Translations under genes and position numbers: made by a program
Shown here: positions 8,260 to 17,532 of the stretch, one piece after another
Position numbering within the stretch: position 1 is the first letter of the stretch
How the letters are laid out: every line of letters starts with the position of its first letter
Assembly (NCBI GenBank): GCA_045655165.1
Contig: JAZOOT010000022.1
Location: forward strand, 1 to 27,339
Reading direction: 5' to 3'
Length of the DNA stretch: 27,339 bases
From: SIG607 sp045655165
GTDB lineage: Bacteria; Bacillota; Clostridia; Oscillospirales; Acutalibacteraceae
The notes under the pieces: generated by a model
Database searches by the model: none
What the model saw: only the letters and a program-made list of their open reading frames with translations
Told to the model about the DNA's origin: nothing

Positions 8260-8730
8260 CTACCATCTATAATGTGCAAAAGCTCTGTTTGCTTCTGCCA
8301 TTTTGTGTGTGTCTTCGCGTTTCTTTGCTGCGCCGCCAACACCGTTTACGGCATCAAGAATTTCAGCAGCAAGACGCTCTTTCATTGTTCTTTCGTTACG
8401 TGCACGGCTGTAGTTTGTAAGCCAACGTAAACCAAGAGTTTGTTTTCTTTCAGGACGAACTTCAAAAGGTACTTGGTAAGTTGCACCGCCTTTACGAACG
8501 GCTTTAACTTCCAACTGCGGCATAATGTTTTCCATTGCTGCAGCAAAAACCTCAAGAGCTTCCTTTCCTGTTTTTTCACTTATAATGTCGAAAGCACCAT
8601 AAACAATTTTTTGGGCTACACCCTTCTTACCGTCAAGCATTACGTTGTTGATAAGACGAGTAACAACCTTTGAATTGTATACCGGATCCGGCAATACATC
8701 GCGTTTAGCAATTATACCTCTTCTTGGCAC
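8260..8730 (-). CDS. rpsG: 30S ribosomal protein S7
   Basis: S7 is a primary 16S rRNA-binding protein that nucleates the 30S head. From the GTG at 8730 the product is 156 residues, exactly the usual length, beginning (M)PRRGIIAKRDVLPDPVYNSK and ending KMAEANRAFAHYRW. The GTG is chosen because AAGGAGGG lies just upstream of it. An in-frame ATG six codons earlier (8748) would place that ribosome binding site inside the coding region and has none of its own. It lies between rpsL and fusA in the str operon. The rpsL-rpsG gap of 132 bases is unusually structured and may serve S7 autoregulation, as is known in E. coli. Confidence 0.97.
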   Translation of the reverse strand: MPRRGIIAKRDVLPDPVYNSKVVTRLINNVMLDGKKGVAQKIVYGAFDIISEKTGKEALEVFAAAMENIMPQLEVKAVRKGGATYQVPFEVRPERKQTLGLRWLTNYSRARNERTMKERLAAEILDAVNGVGGAAKKREDTHKMAEANRAFAHYRW

Positions 8731-8795
8731 TTTACTTCCCTCCTTCATAATGATGATATCACAGGTACTCGAGTGACAAATTCCCGTTTAGCACC

Positions 8796-8830
8796 AAGCA
8801 AGGTGTACTTATATATATACACCGCTGCTT
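8796..8830 (-). promoter_or_regulatory. Hairpin in the rpsL-rpsG gap
   Basis: Arms GGTGTA (8802-8807) and TACACC (8818-8823) are extended by AAGCA (8796-8800) and TGCTT (8826-8830) with a small internal loop. No T run follows, so it is not a terminator. It is a candidate element for translational control of rpsG. Confidence 0.4.
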
Positions 8831-8862
8831 GTACTATGCAGCAGAGATTCGTCTGTTTAAAA

Positions 8863-9282
8863 TTACTTGTTGCTCTTAGGACGCTTAGCACCGTATTTAG
8901 AACGGGACTGCATTCTTGAAGCAACGCCCTGTGCGTCGAGTGTACCGCGAATAATATGATAACGCACACCAGGCAAGTCTTTAACACGGCCGCCACGGAT
9001 TAAAACAACGCTATGTTCCTGAAGATTGTGACCAATACCAGGAATATATGCCGAAACTTCAATTCCGTTAGAAAGACGTACTCTGGCAATTTTACGAAGA
9101 GCAGAGTTCGGCTTCTTGGGAGTAGCCGTTTTAACTGCAGTGCAGACGCCTCTCTTCTGTGGAGAATCGTTGTCGGTCTGTTTGCGTTTCATAGAGTTGT
9201 AACCCTTTAAAAGCGCAGGGGCCTTCGCCTTTTTCTCAACATTTTCACGTCCATTACGCACCAACTGGTTAAATGTAGGCAT
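8863..9282 (-). CDS. rpsL: 30S ribosomal protein S12
   Basis: S12 sits at the decoding centre of the 30S subunit. It has 139 residues, the longer Gram-positive form. The N terminus MPTFNQLVRNGRE and the blocks TPKKPNSALRK and GGRVKDLPGVRYH are diagnostic. Lys56 and Lys101, equivalent to the E. coli streptomycin-resistance positions 42 and 87, are both Lys, so the wild-type drug-sensitive state is expected. AGGAGG precedes the ATG. It is the first gene of the str operon, transcribed from a promoter in the rpoC-rpsL gap, with a strong hairpin in its leader. Confidence 0.98.
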   Translation of the reverse strand: MPTFNQLVRNGRENVEKKAKAPALLKGYNSMKRKQTDNDSPQKRGVCTAVKTATPKKPNSALRKIARVRLSNGIEVSAYIPGIGHNLQEHSVVLIRGGRVKDLPGVRYHIIRGTLDAQGVASRMQSRSKYGAKRPKSNK

Positions 9283-9311
9283 AACACACCTCCTAAATAA
9301 AAATGTATATG

Positions 9312-9338
9312 ACGCAGACAGGATAACCCTGCCTGCGT
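9312..9338 (-). promoter_or_regulatory. Strong hairpin in the rpsL leader
   Basis: Arms at 9312-9322 and 9328-9338 form an 11-base-pair stem on the minus strand with one G-U pair and a 5-base loop. It lies between the predicted start of transcription (about 9376) and the rpsL ribosome binding site. The core closely resembles the tuf terminator at 4788-4817, but no clean T run follows. Confidence 0.6.
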
Positions 9339-9382
9339 TATATCTTTTTTAATGCAAGCCCATAAGACCCACATTCTATCAA

Positions 9383-9411
9383 ATTTTACCACTGAAATTG
9401 CCATTTGTCAA
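9383..9411 (-). promoter_or_regulatory. Sigma-A promoter of the str operon
   Basis: On the minus strand, TTGACA (9406-9411), a 17-base spacer and TAAAAT (9383-9388). It sits in the gap after rpoC, and no good terminator is seen after rpoC, so read-through from rpoBC probably adds to it. Confidence 0.82.
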
Positions 9412-9437
9412 TAGAAATAAGCAATTTTTTGGCGGTT

Positions 9438-12400
9438 TTACGCCTCAACTGCCTCAACTTCTTCGTTTACGGCTTCTTCAGGCATTATATCGGCACTTTT
9501 CATACCTGTACCGGCAGGAATAAGTTTACCAATAATAACGTTTTCTTTCATACCAAACAACGGGTCAACCTTGCCCTTAATTGCGGCTTCGGTAAGAACG
9601 CGAGTTGTTTCTTGGAACGATGCAGCAGAAAGGAACGATTCGGTTGCCAAAGATGCTTTTGTAATACCAAGCAAGGTGGGTTTATAGGTTGCTTTGCATA
9701 TTCCCTCTTCACCTGCGTCAAGTCTTGCTTGAATTGCAGCGTTTGCTGCCCTTACGTCTTCAACGTCATAACGAACGTTTTGGATAAGGTCGGTTGAGCC
9801 AGAGTCGGTTACAAGCTGTTTGTGCATCATTTGGCGAATGATAACTTCAATGTGTTTATCGTTGATATCAACACCCTGTGTACGGTATGCGTTTTGAATT
9901 TCAGCAATAATGTAATGCTGAACTGCTTCAGGTCCTTGCGCCTCAAGAATATCTTGCGGATATTTTGAACCTGCAACAAGAAGCTGACCTGCGGAAACGT
10001 AATCGCCATCTTCAACAAGGAGATTTACGCCGTAAGGAATAGAAATCTTTTCTTCGGCATCATCGCCTTTAATAACAACGTTCTTAGCTTTCTTTTCATC
10101 AACAACGTTAACTTGGCCGCTGATTTTAGCAATAAGACCGTGATGTTTTGGCCTGCGTGCTTCGAATAGTTCTTCAACACGAGGAAGACCCTGTGTAATA
10201 TCTTCAGTACTTGCAATACCGCCGGTGTGGAAGGTTCTCATTGTAAGCTGTGTACCGGGTTCACCGATAGACTGAGCAGCAACGATACCAATTGCTTCAC
10301 CGGTAATAACAGGTTTACCTGTTGCAAGGTTAGAACCGTAACATTTTTTACATACACCGTGGTTAGAGCAACAAGAAAGAATTGAACGAATAGCAATTTC
10401 GGTTACACCTGTGTTGCAAATTAAATCCGCTTCTTTACTTGTAATAAGTGTATCTTTAGAAACCAAAACTTCGCCTGTAGCTTCATCAATGAAGTCATTA
10501 AGCAAATATCTGCCTATAAGGCGTTCGTTTAAGGTTTCAATTACGTGGTTACCGTCTTTAATTTCGCTGATTACAAGGCCTTCTTCGGTCTGGCAGTCGT
10601 CTTCACGGATAATAACTTCCTGAGCAACGTCAACCAAACGGCGGGTAAGGTAACCAGAGTCAGCAGTACGAAGCGCTGTATCGGCAAGACCTTTACGAGC
10701 ACCACGGGAAGAAATGAAGTATTCAAGTACGTTAAGACCTTCACGGTAGTTAGAACGAATAGGAACTTCAATAACCTTACCTGCGGTGTTGGCAATAAGA
10801 CCACGCATACCTGCAAGCTGACGAATCTGGCTCATAGAACCACGGGCGCCTGAATCGGCCATCATAAAGATTGGGTTAAATTCATCAAGGTTTTCTTTAA
10901 GAGCATCGGCAACATCTTCGGTTGCTTTGTTCCAAACTTCAATTACGTGGCGACTTCTTTCTTCATCGCTCATATAACCGCGACGGTATTTCTTTGTAAC
11001 CTTATCTATTTCGGTTTCGGCATCGGACATAATTTCGCGTTTTGCAGGAGGAATAACCGCGTCAAATACGGCAACGGTTATAGCGCCTTGTGTAGAATAT
11101 TTAAATCCGGTTGCTTTAATTTTATCAAGAACAATAGAAGAATCACTTGTTCCCATTATTGCAATACATCTATCAATAATTTTGCCAAGTTGTTTTTTGC
11201 CAACCTTGTTCTGAATAATATCATCGTTAGATTCAACGGTTTTCTTGGTTTCATCTTTAAGTTTGAATGTCCATTCAAGGTCTAATTCGTGACCTTCAAC
11301 ACTGCGGTCAACAAAACCAAGGTTTTGAGGAATAGATTCATTAAAGATAATGAATCCAACAGTACACCAAACAAGGCGAGAAATGCCGTCTTTGGTGAAA
11401 CGAACGCGAATAGGTGCGTGTAAACCGATAAGACCGTCGGAATAAGCCATAATTGCTTCTTCTTTATTACGGAACACCTTATTTGTGCCCTTTTCTTCTG
11501 TCTTAACAACAGTAAGATAGTAAGAGCCAAGTACCATGTCCTGTGTGGGAACAACAACCGGTTTACCGTCAGACGGTTTAAGAAGGTTGTTTGCAGCAAG
11601 CATTAAGAAACGCGCTTCGGACTGTGCTTCAGCAGAAAGCGGAACGTGAACAGCCATTTGGTCGCCGTCAAAGTCGGCGTTGTATGCAGTACATACAAGA
11701 GGATGGAGTTTGAGCGCTTTACCTTCAACCAAAACGGGTTCAAATGCCTGAATACCAAGGCGGTGAAGTGTAGGAGCACGGTTTAAAAGAACGGGATGTT
11801 CTTTTATTACAATTTCAAGTGCATCCCAAATATCGCCGCTTGCACGTTCAACTGCCTTACGGGCTGCCTTAATATTAGCAACTTTCTTATCTTCAACAAG
11901 ACGTTTCATTACAAACGGTTTGAAGAGTTCAAGAGCCATTTCTTTAGGCAAACCGCACTGATACATTTTAAGTTCAGGACCAACAACGATAACCGAACGT
12001 CCCGAATAGTCAACACGTTTACCCAAAAGGTTTTGACGGAAACGGCCTTGCTTACCTTTAAGCATATCGGAAAGCGATTTAAGAGCACGGTTATTGGGAC
12101 CTGTAACAGGTTTGCCGCGTCTGCCGTTATCAATAAGAGCATCAACCGCTTCTTGAAGCATTCTCTTTTCATTACGAACAATAATGTCGGGAGCGCGAAG
12201 CTCAAGAAGACGTTTTAAACGGTTGTTACGGTTAATAACCCTACGATAAAGGTCATTAAGGTCACTTGTAGCAAATCTGCCGCCATCGAGCTGTACCATA
12301 GGACGAATATCAGGCGGGATAACCGGAAGAACGTCAAGAATCATCCATTCAGGACGGTTGCCCGAAAGGCGGAATGCTTCTAAAACTTCAAGACGTTTAA

Positions 12401-13019
12401 GCACCCTTACACGTTTTTGACCTGTTGCAGTTTCAAGTTCGGTTTTAAGTTCTGCACAGGTTTCTTCTAAGTCAATTTCGCAAAGAAGTTTTTTAATGGC
12501 TTCTGCACCCATTTCGGCAACGAAATCGTCTTCGTATTTTTCGCGCATATCGCGGTATGCTTTTTCGTTTAAAAGCTGTTTCTTTTCAAGAGGTGTATTA
12601 CCAGGATCAGTAACAATGTACTGAGAGAAATACAACACTTGTTCAAGTGCTTTAGGAGAAATATCTAAAACAAGTCCCATTCTTGAAGGAATTGTTTTAA
12701 AATACCAAATGTGAGATACAGGGGCTGCAAGTTCAATAGTGCCCATTCTTTCACGGCGAACCTTTGCGCGTGTAACTTCAACACCGCAACGTTCGCAAAT
12801 TTTACCCTTATAGCGAATTCGTTTATATTTTCCGCAATGACATTCCCAGTCTTTTGTGGGGCCAAAAATGCGTTCGCAGAAAAGACCGTGTTGCTCGGGT
12901 TTTAAAGTACGGTAGTTAATGGTTTCGGGCTTTGTAACTTCACCGTAAGACCAACTGCGTATCTGTTCGGGAGACGCAAGACCGATTTTAATTGATTCAA
13001 ACTCAATATTGTTATCCAT
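9438..13019 (-). CDS. rpoC: DNA-directed RNA polymerase subunit beta'
   Basis: This is the large catalytic subunit of RNA polymerase, 1193 residues, the normal Gram-positive size. The N-terminal zinc ribbon is present (ECHCGKYKRIRYKGKICERC), the active-site magnesium loop is NADFDGDQMAVH with Asp449, Asp451 and Asp453, and the second zinc site is CCSNHGVCKKCYG. The bridge and trigger helix region (GLADTALRTADSGYLTRRL) is intact. I chose ATG at 13019 because GGAGG lies eight bases before it. An in-frame ATG at 13034, overlapping the rpoB stop, would put that site inside the gene. It follows rpoB directly. The C terminus is a short acidic tail (EEAVNEEVEAVEA). Confidence 0.98.
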   Translation of the reverse strand: MDNNIEFESIKIGLASPEQIRSWSYGEVTKPETINYRTLKPEQHGLFCERIFGPTKDWECHCGKYKRIRYKGKICERCGVEVTRAKVRRERMGTIELAAPVSHIWYFKTIPSRMGLVLDISPKALEQVLYFSQYIVTDPGNTPLEKKQLLNEKAYRDMREKYEDDFVAEMGAEAIKKLLCEIDLEETCAELKTELETATGQKRVRVLKRLEVLEAFRLSGNRPEWMILDVLPVIPPDIRPMVQLDGGRFATSDLNDLYRRVINRNNRLKRLLELRAPDIIVRNEKRMLQEAVDALIDNGRRGKPVTGPNNRALKSLSDMLKGKQGRFRQNLLGKRVDYSGRSVIVVGPELKMYQCGLPKEMALELFKPFVMKRLVEDKKVANIKAARKAVERASGDIWDALEIVIKEHPVLLNRAPTLHRLGIQAFEPVLVEGKALKLHPLVCTAYNADFDGDQMAVHVPLSAEAQSEARFLMLAANNLLKPSDGKPVVVPTQDMVLGSYYLTVVKTEEKGTNKVFRNKEEAIMAYSDGLIGLHAPIRVRFTKDGISRLVWCTVGFIIFNESIPQNLGFVDRSVEGHELDLEWTFKLKDETKKTVESNDDIIQNKVGKKQLGKIIDRCIAIMGTSDSSIVLDKIKATGFKYSTQGAITVAVFDAVIPPAKREIMSDAETEIDKVTKKYRRGYMSDEERSRHVIEVWNKATEDVADALKENLDEFNPIFMMADSGARGSMSQIRQLAGMRGLIANTAGKVIEVPIRSNYREGLNVLEYFISSRGARKGLADTALRTADSGYLTRRLVDVAQEVIIREDDCQTEEGLVISEIKDGNHVIETLNERLIGRYLLNDFIDEATGEVLVSKDTLITSKEADLICNTGVTEIAIRSILSCCSNHGVCKKCYGSNLATGKPVITGEAIGIVAAQSIGEPGTQLTMRTFHTGGIASTEDITQGLPRVEELFEARRPKHHGLIAKISGQVNVVDEKKAKNVVIKGDDAEEKISIPYGVNLLVEDGDYVSAGQLLVAGSKYPQDILEAQGPEAVQHYIIAEIQNAYRTQGVDINDKHIEVIIRQMMHKQLVTDSGSTDLIQNVRYDVEDVRAANAAIQARLDAGEEGICKATYKPTLLGITKASLATESFLSAASFQETTRVLTEAAIKGKVDPLFGMKENVIIGKLIPAGTGMKSADIMPEEAVNEEVEAVEA

Positions 13020-13033
13020 TCTTTTTGCCTCCA

Positions 13034-16000
13034 TTAAATATTTTCATCATAATCATCAGCATAGGTTTCTTCAACTATATCTTCGCCATTTTCATCTTGA
13101 AGAGTAAAGCCGTCGAATTCGCCTTCTATTACTGTTTCTTGCTGTAATGTTTCTTCTTCGGTAACAGGAACGAACGGCAAGCCGATATCATCGTCTTCAT
13201 CGTAAGACTGTTTAAGGTCTATTTCGTTGTTATCACCGTCGAGCACCTTAATATCAAGAGCAAGAGACTGAAGTTCCTTAATAAGAACTTTGAACGATTC
13301 AGGAACGCCCGGTTGCGGTACGTTTTGACCTTTAACAATTGCTTCATAGGTTTTAACACGGCCAACAACGTCGTCCGATTTAACGGTAAGAATTTCTTGA
13401 AGTGTATAAGCAGCGCCGTATGCTTCAAGAGCCCAAACTTCCATTTCACCGAAACGCTGACCGCCGAACTGAGCTTTACCGCCAAGGGGTTGCTGAGTAA
13501 CAAGCGAGTACGGACCGGTGGAACGAGCGTGAATCTTATCGTCAACCAAGTGATGCAATTTAAGGTAATACATATAGCCAACAGTTACAGGGTTATCGAA
13601 TCTTTCACCTGTTCTACCGTCTTGCAAGAAGGTTTTACCGTCAACTACTTTAAGTTTGTCGTCCATTGCAAGTGCGGCAAGGTAAGCCATATCTTCCCTT
13701 TCGCTATCACTAAGTCGGCGAATATCCTTTTTGCCGTCTTCGGTAATAACTTCTTCAAGAAGAATTTTACCGCCAAGTGGCTCTAAGAACTTACCGTTTT
13801 CTTTATTGAAAAGAATTTCACGGTAAACGCCGGCATTCATAAATGCCTCAATAATGTCAGATTCGTGTGCGCCATCAAATACAGGTGTACAAATCTTCCA
13901 GCCAAGTTTGCTTGCCGCATAACCAAGGTGTACTTCAAGAACCTGACCGATATTCATACGTGAAGGAACGCCCAACGGATTAAGAACGATATCAAGCGGT
14001 GTACCGTCTGCCAAGAAAGGCATATCTTCACTGGGAAGAATTCTGGAAACAACACCCTTATTACCGTGGCGGCCCGCCATTTTATCACCAACAGAAATCT
14101 TACGTTTTTGAGCAATATAGCAGCGAACAACAAGGTTTACGCCGGGGCTTAATTCAGAAGAAGTTTCGCGGTCAAATACCTTTACGTCAACAATTGTACC
14201 GTATTCACCGTGAGGAACACGCAAAGAAGTATCTCTTACTTCACGTGCTTTTTCGCCAAAGATTGCACGAAGCAAACGTTCTTCGGCAGTAAGTTCGGTT
14301 TCACCTTTGGGTGTAACCTTACCAACAAGAATATCACCTGCGGTAACTTCGGCACCAACACGGATAATACCGCGTTCATCAAGGTTACGCAAAGCGTCTT
14401 CGCTTACGTTGGGAATATCACGTGTAATTTCTTCGGCGCCGAGTTTTGTATCTCTTGCTTCAATTTCATATTCTTCAATATGAATAGAAGTATACATATC
14501 GTCGCGAACAAGTTTTTCGTTAATTAAAACAGCGTCTTCATAGTTATAACCTTCCCAGGTCATAAAGCCGATTAAAGCGTTTCTGCCAAGACTGATTTCA
14601 CCGTTATTGGTTGCAGGACCATCGGCAATAACTTCTTTTGCTTCAACCTTTTGGCCAACAGAAACAATTGGTCTTTGGTTAATGCAGGTGCCGTGGTTAG
14701 AGCGCAAGAATTTAATAAGGTTGTATTCATCAACCTCACCCGATTCGGTTCTGATTTTAATAACGTCAGCCGAAACGTACTGCACAACGCCTGCGCGTTT
14801 TGAAAGCACAATAACGCCCGAGTCAACTGCTGCTTTATATTCCATACCTGTAGCAACAATTGGGCTTTCGGTTTTAAGAAGCGGCACTGCCTGCTTCTGC
14901 ATGTTCGAACCCATGAGCGCACGGTTAGTATCGTCGTTTTCAAGGAACGGAATCATTGCAGTAGCAACCGAAACAACCATTTTAGGCGAAACGTCCATAA
15001 AGTCGGCATTAGATGCTTCAATTTCTTTAAATTCATCGCGGAAACGAGCGTTTACCTTTGCGTTTATAAAGTAGCCGTTTTCATCAAGCGGTTCGTTTGC
15101 CTGTGCAACAAAATATTCATCTTCTTCATCGGCTGTCATATAAACAACTTCATCAAGAACACGTTTGTTAACTTTATCTACCTTACGGAAAGGTGCTTCA
15201 ATGAAACCGTATTCGTTGATACGAGCAAAGGTAGCAAGGTAAGAAATCAAACCAATGTTAGGACCTTCAGGTGTTTCAATGGGGCACATACGACCGTAAT
15301 GAGTGTAGTGAACGTCACGAACTTCGAACGAAGCGCGGTCACGCGAAAGACCGCCGGGGCCAAGCGCAGAAAGACGGCGTTTGTGAGTAAGTTCGGAAAG
15401 AGGGTTGGTTTGGTCCATAAACTGAGAAAGCGGAGAAGAACCAAAAAACTCTTTAATTGCGGCAACAACAGGGCGAATGTTAATAAGCGACTGAGGAGTA
15501 GCGTTATCAACATCCTGTGCCTGCAATGTCATTTTTTCCCTTACAACACGTTCCATACGAGAGAAACCAATGCGGAACTGGTTCTGCAAAAGTTCGCCAA
15601 CAGAACGGATACGGCGGTTACCTAAATGGTCGATATCATCAACACTGCCAATACCGTGGTTAAGACCAATAAAGTAACTTACCGAAGCAAAAATATCGTC
15701 AACCGTAATGTGTTTGGGAATAAGATTATCAACATTTTCGGCGATGGCTTCACGAATGGATTCTTCGTCTTTATTGTTTTCAAGAATTTCTTTTAAGCAA
15801 GCAAAAGAAACGTTTTCGTTAATACCCAAATCGGTAACATCAAAATCAATAAAGTCTTTAATGTTAACCATTCCGTTAGAAAGAACGCGTACTTGGTGAC
15901 GGTTGCCTTCTGCATCGGTGGTATAAACATCAACAGCATTTACACCCTTCTTTTCAATTAAAAGGGCTTTTTCTTTTGTAAATACTTCATCGGGTTCGGC

Positions 16001-16924
16001 AAGAATTTCGCCTGTTAGCGGGTCAACAACTGCACCAACAGAAGTTTTGCCCGCAATACGTGCGCCAATAGCAAGTTTCTTATTATATTTATAACGGCCA
16101 ACCCTTGAAATATCGTAACGTCTTGCATCGAAGAAGAGTTGCGAAATATAGTTTTCCGCACCTTCAACCGTAACAGGTTCGCTTGGACGGAGTTTTTTGT
16201 AAAGTTCAATTAAAGCTTCTTCTTTGGTTGTAATATTATCGGCGTCCATTGTTGCGCTTAAACACTCGTCACTTCCAAAGACAGCAGTAATTTGTTCGTT
16301 TGTAGCAAGGCCCAACGAACGCAAGAAAACGGTAATGGGAATTTTACGGTTTTTATCTATTCTAACGTAAACAACGTCGTTCATAGATACTTCGTATTCA
16401 AGCCACGCTCCGCGGTTTGGAATAATTGTTGAAGAATAAAGTTTTTTACCGGTTTTAATATCAGATGTTACATCATAATATACACCAGGGGAACGAACTA
16501 ACTGTGATACCACAGCACGTTCAGCACCGTTAATAACAAAAGTACCTGATTCTGTCATTAACGGGAAATCACCCATAAACACTTCGCTTTCTTTGATTTC
16601 GCCTGTTTCGTTATTAAGAAGACGGGCGGTAACACGAAGCGGAGCTGCATATGTCGTATCGCGCGCTTTACATTCAGTTACATCATACTTAGGTTTTTCG
16701 TCTAACCGGTAGTCAATGAAGCTGAGCACAAAGTTGCCGGTATAGTCGGTAATAGACGACATATCACGGAATACTTCTTTCAGACCTTCTTCCACAAACC
16801 ATTTGTATGAATCCTTCTGTATCTCAATGAGGTTAGGCATGTCTATAACTTCATTGATTTTGGAGAACGTCATACGAGTGTTTTTACCCAGTTGCACAGG
16901 TTTTACCTTAACTGTTGACTCCAT
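13034..16924 (-). CDS. rpoB: DNA-directed RNA polymerase subunit beta
   Basis: This is the beta subunit, 1296 residues. The rifampicin pocket is clear: GSSPLSQFMDQTNPL followed by THKRRLSALGPGGLSRDR. Asp504, His514 and Ser519, equivalent to E. coli 516, 526 and 531, are all wild type, so sensitivity is expected. Pro498 stands where E. coli has Gln510; a proline is also normal there in some phyla. GRHGNKG and the C-terminal GGQRFGEMEVWALEAYGA clamp are present. The C terminus has an acidic extension of about 70 residues. It is transcribed from a consensus promoter 140 bases upstream. rplJL does not precede it, unlike in many bacteria. The ribosome binding site GAGGAG is rather far (13 bases) from the ATG. 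Confidence 0.98.
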   Translation of the reverse strand: MESTVKVKPVQLGKNTRMTFSKINEVIDMPNLIEIQKDSYKWFVEEGLKEVFRDMSSITDYTGNFVLSFIDYRLDEKPKYDVTECKARDTTYAAPLRVTARLLNNETGEIKESEVFMGDFPLMTESGTFVINGAERAVVSQLVRSPGVYYDVTSDIKTGKKLYSSTIIPNRGAWLEYEVSMNDVVYVRIDKNRKIPITVFLRSLGLATNEQITAVFGSDECLSATMDADNITTKEEALIELYKKLRPSEPVTVEGAENYISQLFFDARRYDISRVGRYKYNKKLAIGARIAGKTSVGAVVDPLTGEILAEPDEVFTKEKALLIEKKGVNAVDVYTTDAEGNRHQVRVLSNGMVNIKDFIDFDVTDLGINENVSFACLKEILENNKDEESIREAIAENVDNLIPKHITVDDIFASVSYFIGLNHGIGSVDDIDHLGNRRIRSVGELLQNQFRIGFSRMERVVREKMTLQAQDVDNATPQSLINIRPVVAAIKEFFGSSPLSQFMDQTNPLSELTHKRRLSALGPGGLSRDRASFEVRDVHYTHYGRMCPIETPEGPNIGLISYLATFARINEYGFIEAPFRKVDKVNKRVLDEVVYMTADEEDEYFVAQANEPLDENGYFINAKVNARFRDEFKEIEASNADFMDVSPKMVVSVATAMIPFLENDDTNRALMGSNMQKQAVPLLKTESPIVATGMEYKAAVDSGVIVLSKRAGVVQYVSADVIKIRTESGEVDEYNLIKFLRSNHGTCINQRPIVSVGQKVEAKEVIADGPATNNGEISLGRNALIGFMTWEGYNYEDAVLINEKLVRDDMYTSIHIEEYEIEARDTKLGAEEITRDIPNVSEDALRNLDERGIIRVGAEVTAGDILVGKVTPKGETELTAEERLLRAIFGEKAREVRDTSLRVPHGEYGTIVDVKVFDRETSSELSPGVNLVVRCYIAQKRKISVGDKMAGRHGNKGVVSRILPSEDMPFLADGTPLDIVLNPLGVPSRMNIGQVLEVHLGYAASKLGWKICTPVFDGAHESDIIEAFMNAGVYREILFNKENGKFLEPLGGKILLEEVITEDGKKDIRRLSDSEREDMAYLAALAMDDKLKVVDGKTFLQDGRTGERFDNPVTVGYMYYLKLHHLVDDKIHARSTGPYSLVTQQPLGGKAQFGGQRFGEMEVWALEAYGAAYTLQEILTVKSDDVVGRVKTYEAIVKGQNVPQPGVPESFKVLIKELQSLALDIKVLDGDNNEIDLKQSYDEDDDIGLPFVPVTEEETLQQETVIEGEFDGFTLQDENGEDIVEETYADDYDENI

Positions 16925-17062
16925 AGGTTTACATTCACTCCTCTGAAATTTTTACGGTCTTGCCGCAAGAGAAAAAACTTAATTTAGGGTAGGTTTTTAG
17001 GTTATACTTTTGCTTAAAAAAGCACAAATATAGCCATATTACCCCATCATTAGTGATTATTT

Positions 17063-17091
17063 ATTATATTACAATATTTTCCTTATGTCAA
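17063..17091 (-). promoter_or_regulatory. Consensus sigma-A promoter of rpoB-rpoC
   Basis: On the minus strand, TTGACA (17086-17091), a 17-base spacer and TATAAT (17063-17068), a perfect match. It leaves an untranslated leader of about 130 bases (16925-17055) that holds only short imperfect hairpins and no gene I can see. Confidence 0.92.
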
Positions 17092-17120
17092 GTGCTTTTT
17101 TAAAACATTTTTCGTTATTT

Positions 17121-17152
17121 TTAAAAAACAAAAAAGCCCGCATTTGCGGACT
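17121..17152 (-). terminator. Second of two tandem terminators after ptsH
   Basis: Stem 17135-17141 with 17146-17152. On the minus strand one position is a G-U pair, and the stem is followed by TTTTTTGTTTTTT. It insulates rpoB from upstream transcription. Confidence 0.75.
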
Positions 17153-17160
17153 AAAAAAAC

Positions 17161-17187
17161 AAAAAAAGACGCCAAACGGCGTCTTTT
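17161..17187 (-). terminator. First terminator after ptsH
   Basis: GACGCC (17168-17173) and GGCGTC (17178-17183) are flanked by A and T runs; on the minus strand a seven-T tract follows. It begins six bases after the ptsH stop. Confidence 0.88.
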
Positions 17188-17192
17188 AAATA

Positions 17193-17456
17193 TTAATCGT
17201 TAAAACCCGATTCAACCAAAGCAACAAGGGCTTCAACTGCTTGCTTTTCATCTGAACCGTCGGCAATAATTTTAATGCCGGTGCCGCCAACAATACCAAG
17301 CGACAAAACGCCAAGCAAACTTTTTGCATTAACGCGGCGGTCTTCTTTTTCTACCCAAATGGATGATTTGAATTCATTTGCCTTTTGAATAAAGAAAGTA
17401 GCCGGTCTTGCGTGTAAGCCAACCTGATTATGAATAACAACATCTTTAACGCACAT
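17193..17456 (-). CDS. ptsH: HPr, phosphocarrier protein of the PTS
   Basis: HPr passes phosphate from enzyme I to sugar-specific EII proteins and, in Firmicutes, is also phosphorylated on a serine by HPr kinase for catabolite control. It has 87 residues, the usual size. His15 sits in GLHARPAT and Ser46 in NAKSLLGVLSLG, both at canonical positions, so this is HPr rather than the His15-lacking Crh. AAGGAG lies eight bases before the ATG. The gene has its own promoter and tandem terminators, so it is monocistronic; ptsI (enzyme I) is not adjacent, as in several Clostridia. Confidence 0.93.
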   Translation of the reverse strand: MCVKDVVIHNQVGLHARPATFFIQKANEFKSSIWVEKEDRRVNAKSLLGVLSLGIVGGTGIKIIADGSDEKQAVEALVALVESGFND

Positions 17457-17504
17457 ATAAATATCTCCTTATATATGATAAAATTCAACAAATTTACTAT
17501 TATT

Positions 17505-17532
17505 ATTTTACCACATAATATTCAGTAGTCAA
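17505..17532 (-). promoter_or_regulatory. Promoter of ptsH
   Basis: On the minus strand, TTGACT (17527-17532), a 16-base spacer and TAAAAT (17505-17510). It lies in the 155-base gap between trmD and ptsH, in which I see no clear terminator for trmD. Confidence 0.7.

Noticed and set aside
8731..8748. ATG start for rpsG six codons upstream
   Set aside because: It would place AAGGAGGG inside the gene, has no ribosome binding site of its own, and makes S7 longer than the normal 156 residues.
9431..9444. Terminator after rpoC
   Set aside because: The GGCG/CGCC stem is only four pairs and is followed by As, not Ts, on the minus strand.
15431..15433. Pro498 in the RpoB rifampicin region (E. coli Gln510) as a resistance or error signal
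   Set aside because: Proline occurs naturally here in other phyla, and the main resistance positions are wild type.
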